This document shows positions 1-11,700 of a stretch of DNA of 64,000 nucleotides, in pieces. Source of the stretch: Rhynchonema sp. JSB1_4 (Eukaryota; Nematoda; Chromadorea; Monhysterida; Xyalidae); assembly GCA_030248065.1 (NCBI GenBank), contig JASAMV010004552.1:1-64000 (forward strand), read 5' to 3'. Position numbers and translations under genes: made by a program. The notes under the pieces were generated by a model that worked only from the letters and a program-made list of their open reading frames with translations, was not told where the DNA came from and made no database searches. The first letter of the stretch is position 1; each line of letters begins with the position of its first letter.

Positions 1-2220
1 ATTATCTGTTGGTGCAATGATGGAAAACTCATTACAAGCGTAAACGTGAGCGTAAGCTTGAGCCTAAGCCTAAGCCCGTGCCTTGGCTCAGGATCAAATT
101 CCAGCTGGATTCCGTTCAATCCGTTTTATTTTCAAATCCATAATGAGTCTTCCCCCCAGCACGCAAAAATCCGTTTAATCCGGTTAATCTGTTTAATCCG
201 TTTTATTGATAATGAGTCTTCCCGGCACGGGTCGATCATAGGCACGTCTGAACAGCGGCTGACAATTGGCCCCGACGAACTGTAATCTCGGCAACAGTTC
301 GAGCGTCAAATTTCCGACCCAACATCTGGTGGCACTCTGTCAACATCTGAACAGCGATCGATGCCCGAATCTATCGCCTCTGATAATTTTGCCGCCGGCC
401 GCAGTCGATCTGAAGTTGTCGCTTTTCGTCGACGTTGTGCGCTGTTTCGCAGCACCACACGCAGCATCGAAACTTACCAAACACCTTCTATTGGTCTCTG
501 GAGTACCCGCAAGAAACTGCCCCAAGTCTCATCACCTCAAACAGGAATCGAGCCCAATGAATCTGCTGATAGCGTAACTGGCCAACTATGTCCCTCACAA
601 CGCTCTGTCGGCTGAAATCGGTCCCGCAACGCTGAATGACACGATCAAGATCAAACTAGAGTTTCACTTTTTTATCCCACTACACCAACACCAGACTCGA
701 ATTCAGGCTTATAGTAATGTGGTCAAATCATCTCGTCAAACAAAAGTCGTCGAACACCTGTATTAGCTTTCGCGCTCATTTGGGGCTCATGTGTTCGACG
801 ACTTTCTTTGACGAGATGATTTGACGACAAAACCATTAGCCCGAATTCACGCTGTGCGGCAGAGAATTCAAGTGCGACTTCACGGCTAGTTTGCCACGCT
901 AAGAACAGAAAATGTGACATGTGAAAATGTGAGTTTCATTTTAGTTCTCTGCGTAACTGTTTTGGTACTTGACCTTGAACCTTACCTCTAAACTGGTTTG
1001 ATCGAGATTTTGGACACCAAACGCGCGTTTTTTATTGATTTGCACCCCATCGTCTGATCCTACTTTTGAATGTATTTGAAGGTTTGCCAAGTATATAAGC
1101 CATGCCGGCTTTGAGACTTCACCCTGAAGGAGACCCTGTCTGTTCAAAGCAGGTCGAAGTGGTTTAATTCGGCAGTCAGAGCACAACACAAGTCCAGAAA
1201 ACGAAACCCTTTTATATCACTTAGCATCAAGATATTATGATGGGCAATTGAATCAAAACGCGTTTGTCGTGAACTCCAAAGTGTCTGCCTGGCATGGCAA
1301 GGCTGTGCATGGCACCCAGGTACAATACAAGGCCGTGCATGCCCCTTTAGCATGACACATGACTTGCAGAGTAATACACTTCAAAGCTTGTACAAAGGTA
1401 CTGTGAGTGCTGTACATTTCTTGACAGGGTGCCCCTAAAGCACAACCTGACACCATTTATCAAGCGACCTCCAATGTACATACAAAGAGCAACAGCGCCA
1501 TTTTTCTGAAAGTCCAAAGAATGACGAATTACCATTGCGGTGGCCTGACATCGACATTTTTCTTTGATTCTGCTGTTGTGTGGTTGCCAAGGTGCCCGTG
1601 AATTTATGGCCGTTACCTAAACAGAAACAGTCGCATTCACCACGCGGTTCCTGGTCCTGAGTAGTCCTTATCGTGCTTCGCTCTTGTGGAACCTCTGATT
1701 GTGACTTTACTACTGCAATGCACTATTGGACAATTATGTAGTGAGCAGCTTTCACTGGGCCACTGCCGCTCGCAAGCTTTCAAGATTACATTCCGTGGTC
1801 AGAATGTATGAAGAAAATTGTGACGAACCACGACAAAACCTTCGGAAACGTGTGGTGAGCATGAGCGGGGTTGCGGTGCGGTTACCAAAACTGAGCTATG
1901 CAAAACTTGACATATGTTCTGAAATCAGTGATACGCAAAAATGTTGTAAACTGATGTTTCAATGGCACAGAAGAGAGCACGCAGGTGCAGAATATTACTT
2001 CTCAAACGCATTGGTGGGTCACTCATTTCAGTAAAAGAAAATTGTCAGCTCCTCGCCTCATACATGGGGCACAGGCACAACAAGATCGTGCGTTTGATTA
2101 CTTCCGGTGCACCATGCATGTCGGTATACGTGGTGGGTAGTGCCCAACTGACACCTGCGAAAAGGTCCCAGATTTTTGTTAAGTACTGTCACTATAATGC
2201 AATGGTCTGCTGGGTATACC
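1..2220. other. gene-poor left edge
   Basis: I find no gene I can support here. Around 120-225 a short direct repeat (TAATGAGTCTTCCC with a preceding TCCGTTTTATT) occurs twice. Open frames of up to about 100 codons exist (for example 1726-2034) but show no recognisable domain, no ATG in good context and no splice logic. A fold-back repeat lies at about 718-828. An AATAAA at about 2284-2289 lies on the plus strand just downstream, but no upstream plus-strand gene was identified for it. Confidence 0.4.
718..828. repeat. fold-back repeat (MITE-like), copy 1
   Basis: The left arm GTCAAATCATCTCGTCAAA and the right arm TTTGACGAGATGATTTGAC are exact inverted copies, and a second inverted block (GTCGTCGAACAC / GTGTTCGACGAC) lies inside them, so the roughly 110-bp unit folds into a long hairpin. 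A related hairpin with arms GTCAAATCACTTCG lies at 48884-48992. The class is not certain because no clear target duplication is visible. Confidence 0.6.
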
Positions 2221-2228
2221 TATAAATA
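2221..2228 (+). promoter_or_regulatory. candidate TATA box for the prominin-like gene
   Basis: TATAAATA lies about 260 bp before the proposed prominin start codon in otherwise gene-free sequence, which fits a promoter with a 5' UTR of roughly 230 bp. No transcript data support it, and another AT-rich stretch (ATATATAG near 2359) could serve instead. Confidence 0.3.
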
Positions 2229-2484
2229 GCACCCAGCTTGTGAGACAGGAAAGGAAATAGTGAGAGCTTGGTTGGCAACAAAAAGGCAATAAAGTGCTAC
2301 CTGCCAAATGCATTATGCGTTATCCTGGCATTCGAGCAAAAAGGAACTATAGTTGCAGATATATAGCCGCGGGTTCCTTGCTCGCGTAAGACACTAAATT
2401 ACCAAACAAACAGCGCTCCCAGAACCGTTCCAGATAATACACAAGTCTGTGAAACATCAGTCAGCTTGTCGTCATACCAACACA

Positions 2485-5400
2485 ATGGATCGCTACACAA
2501 TGACGAACGACAGCGAATGCGTGGTCAAAGATGTGATTCACAAAGATTCGCCTCACGTATTCGAATTGGATCGGCACGATTCACCAGTCATTCACACTTT
2601 CTGTCTGCTAATCTTTCAATCAATCACCATCGACGCGCGTCACTCCAGCGTTCGCAGTCTAGTTGTCCAGCCAGCCGATGTTTCGCCATTGATATCCGAC
2701 ATTCTACTCCAGCCGGCCTTCTTGGCCGTTTTCGCGTTTTCGACTTTCGCGATTTTCTTCGTTCTCACGTTAACAGTCTTCCGTCTGTGCGGTTTGGCCC
2801 GCCGGCGATGTTATTTCTGTCGAAATCAAAAGAAATCCCGTCTGATCTCAATCATGTCCATGGTTTTCATCTGCTTTCTTCTTTTATCACTGGTCATTTG
2901 CCTGATATTCTACACTGTCGCTTGTTTCAACCTTAACACTCAAGTCACGTCGCTGGGTTCGAGTCTCAGTCGAAATCTGAGATCGTTTTCCGTTGGTCTG
3001 CGGCAAATATTCGATGACATCATTTGCATTGTCAAACTGCCCGTTTATGGGGTACTGGGCAGGTTCGTTGCCACACTTGACAATCTACGCACCAACGGGA
3101 CCCAATTTGTGACACAAACTGTGCACAACACGCAGGATACCATTCAGGCGTTGAGAGCGAATTTGGATGAATTTAAGGTTGGGAGGTTTGAGGGGTTTGG
3201 TGTTTGATATACGCCTCGCGCACACTTTGGAGCATAAAACCCGCTTGCCAAGTGCTTTGTTCTTTGGGTACGTGGCCATCTGGTGCACCCACACTGATGA
3301 TGACATGGGGCACCGTTCGTCTGCGAAAACAGGTAGAAACAGGCAACCAATTCAAACAGGCACATAATGTACAATTCACAATTCACGCTTGCATATAATT
3401 TGGCTCATTGCAGAATCCACAAAGTCATGGAAACTTCTCGTGTTTGATTTTTCAAGGCACAACTGACAGAGACGCAAATCGCCTACGAACGCAAGACCAA
3501 TGATATGAGCGATCTGAAACTCGGTGTGGAGCGATTCGGCACGAATCAGTTGTTGCCCGCATCCGTTCAGTGGAGACAACAGAAATTGGTGGGTGACCGG
3601 ACCGCATGCTTTGCCACTTTTCTCGGATCATCCAGCTGATACCTATTACAGTTTTCGCTGTTATTGGTGCAGTAGTGTTCTTTTCCATGCATTTTTGTAT
3701 TTGGATAATCTTTCATGCCAGCAATGTTATTGCACGGCACTGTGCACTTTTTGGATTGTGGGTTTCAACTACGTGAACAAGCGGTGTATCAGAACATAAT
3801 CAGTGTGATCCGGAATGTGACACCAGCAACGTTGACCCGAAAGAACACACAATTTCGATTTATGATCGCGCAAAATATCACTAATTGTGTTACGTTTTCA
3901 GTTTCGGCCAGTCAAAAAAATATCATAAAACAGATGCGAACGGACCAAATCTGGGGTTTCAAAAGTCGATCTTTTGTTCAAAGCAGGTCAAATCCCATTC
4001 AGGTCCGATCGTATCTGGTGAACGTGAGCAGCGAGCTGGGCGAGTACCTATTACTGAGCGATGAGCTGGAGAAAACGAAACATCAGCTGAAAAACGACGA
4101 GATCAGCACCATAGCCGGGACGATCGATCGATTTGTGGATCAGCTGCCGAAACCGGCACAAATTCGCGAACCAATCGATAAAATTCTGGCAAAATTCCAA
4201 GTTTTCGATGAGCAAATAAACGACAATTTCAATAATTCAATGGAAATGGTGCGCAAACTTGATCACACGATCGCTACTGTCGCTATCGGGGAGATCGAAT
4301 CAATCGATCGATCATTTCTATCCACCAAATCAACCATATTCATCATCGCGCTACTCTCATTCGTCGCACTGCCCAGTTTCATTCTCCTTTCTGCCAGCGC
4401 ATTAGCACTGCTACCCAGTCCACTTACCGGTTTCGCCGCCACATCTGACGAGGATGGCCATCGCACCTCTGAAGAGCCGGGGCGCACCTTTGGCCGCAAG
4501 CTGACGTTGTGCATGGGACTGGTGTTTATACCGTGTTTCTGTCTGATTCTCGTGTTGTTGTGTCTACTTGCCACCAGCACGCAGATGTTCTGCAACCCGA
4601 TGTTTCATGAAGCATATAAATACCGATTGTTGGACACGATATCGGCTGCAGCCATTGAGCCCATTGTCATTGATGGACCGCCGCGCAAGCAAGTGAGCGT
4701 GAGATTGGGTGAGTTGAACCTGTACCTGAACTGTAATTTTTTTGCCGATACAACTTCAAACTTGGCCATCGGATCTTCCAAGACCAATCATTGGTGTCAA
4801 TGTGATCATCGGCGTAAAAGGTGCACCCAGACGATTAGAAAGACTCTTTGTTTGTCGCGAAATTTGCCTCAGTGAATGCTCGAGGAACAAATGCTTAGAG
4901 ATACACAACCGTCAGGCGCCTTGGCAACAGAGCGGAATTCGTCGAGGGTTCAAAATATGTATCTTGCGACTTCGTTGTTTCTATGATTTCGACCAGCGTA
5001 GTAGTTGCTTCCCTGTTTTTCCGCTGGTCGAAATGACAGAAACAAGATCGGCATGTATGACTGAACTTAAAGGCAAACTACAATAACACGAGCCCGATTT
5101 CGAAGGAGGTGTGTATTCAAAACGAATAGAAAGAGAAAATCATCAGCCTCCACTTTGATCCTTCAACGTGTAACGTTTCCCAAATCAGCAGCCACGTCAG
5201 AATGTTTCACCATTCTGCCAGCTGCGAAATCGAGTTCATGTTGGTGTATAGTTTGCCACATATCTTGTAACTCTGACCAACCCCGCGCCGTTGCCACCAA
5301 GGGGTACCGGTTAAAGTCACGTACTCGACTCAAGCAAGACCGATCACAAAGTTTGGAATCTGGCCCGCCTAGTCCAACCACGAGGCCATGAGACGAATTA

Positions 5401-7894
5401 TTTTGAAGTTGGCTTGTGCGGATCCAATAATGTTCAGGTTCCACGTATTTCGGAAATGAAAGAAAGTGAAACGCACGTATTTTTTTAAAACACGCTGTCC
5501 ACCTCGGTGCGTAAATTCCCTTTTGACTCCCAAAACATTTGTGTGTTGAACAACGTTCGCGTAAGCACGCAACAAATTGAGGTCAGCCAGCTGGAACTTG
5601 TCATCATCTCTCTCGGCCCAATCTCTTTCTTTTGTTTGCGAAAACACGTGCAGCCGGAGCATTTTTTAATCTGGCCAAGCAAGCTTTAACAAAGTCGTCT
5701 CATGAGCTCGTGGCTGGAGTATACACTCAATGCCGCACAGGCACGTCACTGTACAAATGTCGCAAGCAGTACGCAGCACTGACGTCATTCGGTGTTGATG
5801 ACTTATTCGATGTGGATCGATTGAAATCAAAAATCAAACAGATCAATTCGTTCGAGATCGCCGATCGACTGGCTGCTATTCAGGTGCGCGCGCTTTTAAA
5901 TTTGTGATACGTTCGAACACTCGCATTGTGGATGAGATATAAACAATTATTTTCTTTTGAATTTTTTTTAATTTTCTTTCTTTCACTAAGAACGTACTGC
6001 GATCGTCATGTTAAAATTCCCAAGCAGTACTCATTCGCACAACAAAACATTTTTCAACCTGTTTGTTCCAGTCGCCATTTTATGCACCTGTGCAACTGCG
6101 CGCACAATAACAGATATGGATACATTGAGCTGCTGAGGAACCAAACCAAAATGCGATGCATCAGCCAACAATATAACATAACCATAGTTACAGATTGTCA
6201 CACCCGACGACATTCAACTTGCCGTGTCCCAAATCGAAGTCGCACTCGTGAATTTCACGCGAAAAATCCAAAACTCGCTCATTTATCGAGCTGCGCACCC
6301 ATTCGAGCGATCTGAACGTGCTCTCGCCTCACTGATACGTTTGGTTGAGCAAAACTCGCAAGGATCGTTCCGTGATAATTACTTGCGCCGATTGAGAGCC
6401 TATGAAACGCAAAGGGCGACGTTGGAAGGGTCCTACGAGATACAATCGGCCAATCAGTCGGTCAACAATGCTATTGGTCGGTGATTTCGTCCAGAAGTTA
6501 TTTGATTGGCACTTAAATTCCTGTTTGTGAGCTATTATAGACAATTTTTACATATAAAACCATTACGCTCTGCACACGGGAGCGTAAAGTGACTCTTATG
6601 ACGTCATCAGGTCACGGTCCCATCCCATGTCATGGCCAATATGAGACTCTCATGACCATAGTCAATTTGCTTTGCCACCAAATTTTAGTGCACATGAAAA
6701 ATTTGCATATGCATAAAACCGGATTCTGCGGAAAATAATTCCGAGAAACAGAAAAAAGTTTCATCGCAGATCGAGCGTCTCACTGCCTGCACAACCTGAA
6801 ATCGCTGGAGGACATGTCGGTGCTGCGCGACTTGATGACAGAGTTGAAATCAACGATCGTCGACTCGAAACCCGAAGTGTTGGCTGCCATCAATCAGGTG
6901 ACGAACACATTGAGAGGCAGACCAACCTGTCAACGCATTGAACAGGTGTTGTGGCTGTTGGATTCACCTTTGGTGTAAAGTGCACGCACTGTACGTAGAT
7001 AGAAAGTTATATTTGACCCGAAAAATGGGGTCAATGCAATCCGCTCCTAATTTAGTTGCATTTTGCCCGCAAGACGATATTCTGGTTTCAAGTTGTGCCC
7101 GTCACAATTCAGAAATCTATGGGTACACAATGTATGGCCTACAGCGATTGAACGACTCCGTGTAACCTGATTGTTGTTGTTATCATACCCAACGGGGGCA
7201 TGCCATAACGTGTGTGGTTTTGGGCTCCTGCAGTCGCACACAAATGAAACAATCCTTATACACCGCCAACAAACAAACAGGCTTACGCCGAAATCGGTGT
7301 CAAAATCTGCACGGACGTTCTTGGTCCGTTGGCCACAATGTGCTTCACGTTGATGTTGGTGCTGTGCATTGAAGTGATCCTGGTGACACTTGTGGCTGTG
7401 AAGGCACCACATGGAGTCACGCCCGTGGACACAGACACACCAGTGGTAAGTGGCTGATGTTTCACATGGGCACAAAACAAGTTCGTGGGTCTTTTTATTG
7501 TCACTGGTCACATTTGGTGCACTCCGTCCGTACTTGAAAGCTGCCGTCGAAACGGACGGTCAAGAAACACAGACAGAAAAGCTCGGGCGGAAGCGAGCAA
7601 TGAAAAATTGCACCAATACGACGAATACGTGCAGTCTTGAGACCCACTGCTCGCCCGCTACGTATTGTTCTTCAGTGTTCGACGTAATAAAAAAAAATCT
7701 GACAGTAACCTCTGTCATCCCTAAACCATGAAACATCAGTCAACCTAGTCCAGTTTCAGATGAAGCCAATAGTTGACGGAACGCCATCGGTGGGCAAATG
7801 GAGCACCAAACGCAAGAATCGACTGCGACAACAGAGTTCGAATGAAAGTCACGCCACCAGTGAAACGATGGCACCGGTGGAAGACGTGAATTGA
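2485..7894 (+). CDS. prominin-like pentaspan membrane glycoprotein
   Basis: Eight exons join in frame: 2485-3177, 3457-3588, 4003-4708, 5741-5883, 6194-6476, 6770-6945, 7281-7445, 7760-7894, giving 810 residues (human prominin-1 is about 865). Prominins mark plasma-membrane protrusions and bind cholesterol. The layout is typical: an N-terminal outside region with VVQPADVSP, TM1 near 78-102, a short Cys/Arg-rich loop (ARRRCYFC), TM2 near 124-148, a long extracellular helical loop, TM3 near 386-412, TM4 near 442-465, a second long loop with YKCRKQY, TM5 near 724-751, and a short basic cytoplasmic tail. The start is the first ATG of the first exon; no clean signal peptide is visible, so an upstream exon is possible. 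The donor of exon 5 (GTCGGT) is weak. Intron 3 contains a MITE that ends 19 bp before the acceptor. Confidence 0.87.
5370..5721. mobile_element. TA-type MITE (AGTCCAGCCAC family), copy A
   Basis: This stretch in prominin intron 3 is a close relative of the complete element at 53697-54056, aligning end to end including the internal block GTGCGTAAATTCCC. The left end reads TAGTCCAACCACG and the right end CGTGGCTGGAGTA, a slightly decayed inverted repeat. Isolated left ends of the same family occur at 23383 and 42735. The original TA duplication is lost at the left end. Confidence 0.75.
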
Positions 7895-8589
7895 ATAAGG
7901 AGACTGTGTCGTCACGTATCTATTTAGAAGCCAAATATTTTCTGAACTATGAGGCGACATGCTATTTTTTATTTCTGGCACCGTCAATCAAATAGTATGA
8001 TTACAGAGGCGCGGCCGGAGAAAAATTTCACACGCGGCCGGTATGCTATTGATATCAAACACAGGCAGCTGGCTCACGCATTGGTTGTTCAACGACCCAG
8101 TTGGCTGATGTTTCAAAGGATACCTGAATCGGACCGTTATGGAAGTTAGGTATTCATTTGTCAAGTGTAATCACCACTTCTATCCGTTTTTTCATTTGTC
8201 TTTCCATGCCATTAGAACATGACGCAAATTCGTAATTTCCAATCCAAATAATCGCACTGCTTTCGATAAATCACCGTTTTTTAATTAGTTACATATCAGT
8301 ATACTGTAATTTTTACACTATCAGTATCATTCATTTACTAGAACAAATTAACAAAACAAAACAAGCACGCACAGCAGAGTAGACCATAACAACAACAACA
8401 ACGAAACCAGGACCAAGCAAGAATCTTCAACTTCACAATGTCATGTTATATCACTCATGATGTCACCGAAAATGTAACGATGTCAACATAGCGCTGTGTT
8501 TGGCGTCCAATTGAATACAGCTGCAAAATCTATTGATTAAAACTCAATTTACTGAAGGTTTGTAGTGAACTTGGTGATCAGATCGGTCC

Positions 8590-8595
8590 TTTATT
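8590..8595 (-). terminator. candidate poly(A) signal of NDC1
   Basis: AATAAA on the minus strand, about 200 nt after the NDC1 stop codon. It is the first canonical signal downstream and is in a plausible place, but no cDNA supports it. Confidence 0.35.
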
Positions 8596-8790
8596 TGTCA
8601 TGTAGTTTTCAACATCAAACTTTTGCCAAGATTCACTGATGTCGGCAATTTAGAACTGCGTAAAACTTTCCATACAAAGAAGAAAGAAACGATTTTCCGC
8701 TAGTCGAAATGAGTGGCTCCAATAAACAGTGCAATAGCCATGCATGACACAGAAAAGTCACGTGACAAAAATAGAATCAAGTTTAATTTT

Positions 8791-11700
8791 CTACGGACCT
8801 GTGTTCCAGGGCAAAAAAATTAACTTTAAAAAAACAACGAACTTGATCTTGTCGCCAAACGTATCGACAATCCTCTGGACGCATTCGGTGACGCACATTT
8901 TCACCATTTGCGCGTATTTATGTCCGTTGTGAAACATCACCTTGCCAGCACACAAGCGTTCAAATGCGTCAACGTCACGGTATAAGTCGAGCAACAGTGC
9001 CATGATGTTGGGCAGGTCATGTTGCACCATACCGTAACGATCCTCGGTCAGCGACGCACAGCACAGCAGCGATAGCGCTGCAATAAGATCGATGCGAAAT
9101 TTTGGTTCGCCAAGTTCTGCCTCTCTATGTATTGGTCGCACAATGACCATGTAAGAATTCATCAAATGAATCCTGATTTTCATGTTCAGTCAATCTTAAC
9201 CACTGTGCTATTTGTGATTCTCACAAAACATTTTCACCTGAAAATAATCCAGCAGAGCACCCACGTTGCTGTGGGTCTGAAACATTTTGGTGACTGCATG
9301 TTTTGTGTGCGATCGCGCAACGCAACGTCACTGCCCCGTCCCTTTCCCTCCTTTACGATTCAGGAAAAAAACTTGACCAATTCTTATAAAGTCATTGTGC
9401 GACCAATACACAGGTCGATATTTTTCGGGAGCTCGAGTTAACTACCTCATTCCTTCATGCCCGACCGCAACCATATCACTGACAAGCGACCAAGACAACC
9501 CTGAATCGATCATCAAGTCATGGAATGGATGCTTCAAAAATGTAAAACATCAGAGCAAGCACACAATCACTCACATTGCGCCGACCAAATGGCGAGTTGC
9601 ATATCGCTGAACACCGAGTGTACATCGGGTTGCTGCAGTTGTTTGGCACCGAGCCAAGATTTGCTGTTGGGAACGAATAACAATCCACTGCCGCTCAGTA
9701 CCTCGATGAAGGGAGACAGAGGCCAGGGGATTAGATTTGAATCTGGCGATTTGGCTGGAATTTGTTTTTTTTTAAATTTTTTGTGAGAGACATGGGACAC
9801 AGCGAAACATCTATCGTGAACGCTGCAGGTTATTCATGCAAAGATCGAAACATTTTTCTGAACATTATTGTGGACCACTTGGTTTGGTTGAGGTCAGCTT
9901 CAAATCAATGATGATGTGAAGGCAATGAGCTTCGCCGCAGACGGGCGGTGTACCAGGGCATCGTCAGTGAGAATGCACCAGACGGCAATGTGACCCCAAA
10001 AAGACGAGAGAGCAAGCAGAATTGGATGCGAGGTTGTTAGGACGGTAGTTCGGTTTTGGACCAGACGACCAGGTGACGAATTGACCTGGACTTTATTCGT
10101 CACGCACGACAAACTTTTATTCGTCAATAACGACCAAATGACGAGCAAAAAACACTGCACCCGACACAACATTATTTTTGGCTGTGGACACCCGACATTG
10201 TTCGATTCCTTTTCGCTGCCAAATTTGAAAATTTACTTGCTCTAGAAAATTTTGCAGCTGGAAAGCTACTAAATTTATTTAAAAAATCCATGAACTGACC
10301 AGTAGCGCAGCTGGCCGTCGTGGCAGCGGGTCGTGCAAACGCAGGTCGCAACAACGCTGCTTCACTGGATATGTCGTCCGAGGGCACTTGTTGCGAGAGC
10401 AGTTGCGAATTGAATGACGCCGTCGCTGTGAGAGAAATGAACTTCAGGTCACATTTTGCTTTAAATTAGATTAGACTATTAGATTTAAAATTTTGGGTTT
10501 ATTTTTTAAACAGATCCATTTTGTACAGAAGATGTGCGTATGGACCAAGTACAATCGGCATGCTCTTTTATTGGTTTTTGGGCCTTAAGCGTGGTGATCC
10601 AATCAGATCAAGTTCGGTAATCTTTGCTTGCACTGATGTTATTTTCATTGCATTATGGCGCTAACATCGTCCAGCGCAAAGGTTGCGGTCACACAGTTAA
10701 ATGACCAAATGTTCCCTGTCGTACGTACCTCAAGTACCGCACCACACTCGGGCTCTGTTCATCAGCAGCTGCAAAAACAATCACAGACACAGACACTAGC
10801 AAAATCCAACCGCCCCCCACCAACCAGATAGTTCGGCAGTTTTTGTATTAGCACCCTGCTGATTCAGGGATGCTTTGTGCATCAACGTATTGGCATGACG
10901 CAGTCGTTGCAACAAGGCCAGCAACTGGTGACGGCAGGCAGAGCTCACGACCAACCAGCTGCGTGGGTGTTGACCTGCAGATGTTGGAAATGAGGAACAT
11001 TTGGAAAAGTTTGGCTACCGTTTTCAAATCTGTTTGTTAGTGTCATATAAGGCATTGCCTGGGAAAGCGGTACAGTTTCTATGCATAATGTGCCCGAGTC
11101 AAAAAGTTTTGAGTTTTTGGATGAAATATGGTTGTTGTGGGCCAGTTATATCGCAGTTCAAATTTTAGCCCAAACTAAGTCTTAACGCCTGAGATATGAG
11201 CCGTTAAAGTTTTGACTTTTTTGGCTCCAGTACGAGGGCGGGCTGATTTTGAAGATTGTGCCGTATCTTTTTGATGCCTAGCCCGTTGACCTTAATTTTT
11301 GTACACAAGTTATATGGTTATATAGGAAGGTAGGGTTAAAAGTTTGATGGTGATGTGACGCTTGATTGCAGAAATATGAAACAAAAATAAATGCTGATTG
11401 CCGGAATTTTTGGTGTTGTCTTCAACCTCATGCCGATTTCGTGGGACCGTGGATGGTGAACAGTGAGCCCTGTGATGTGTTTGGCGACTGTTTATGCTAC
11501 AATAATCTATGTACCGAGTCGATGAATTCACCCTTAAATTTTTTACAAAACAGCCAAAACTCAGTTGTGCTCATGTTGCATACGCGCCTCTGTGTCAGTG
11601 CACGCTGGCTGCTCAGATACAGCCATTGCAGTGCTGCTTATTTGTCACGAGTAACTAAGGTAAGCTAATTAAAAGAGTTAATGAAGTCATGTTTTTGTAT

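Noticed and set aside
60..85. GCCTAA repeats resembling the TTAGGC telomere repeat
   Set aside because: Only two to three imperfect units in unremarkable sequence; no array.
1726..2034. 102-codon open frame on the plus strand
   Set aside because: Starts at a TTG, no recognisable domain, not flanked by phase-compatible exons.
3715..4002. Extension of prominin exon 3 upstream in the open frame
   Set aside because: The frame is open but the sequence has no prominin character; an acceptor at 4001-4002 gives matching phase with exon 2 and a sensible extracellular helix.
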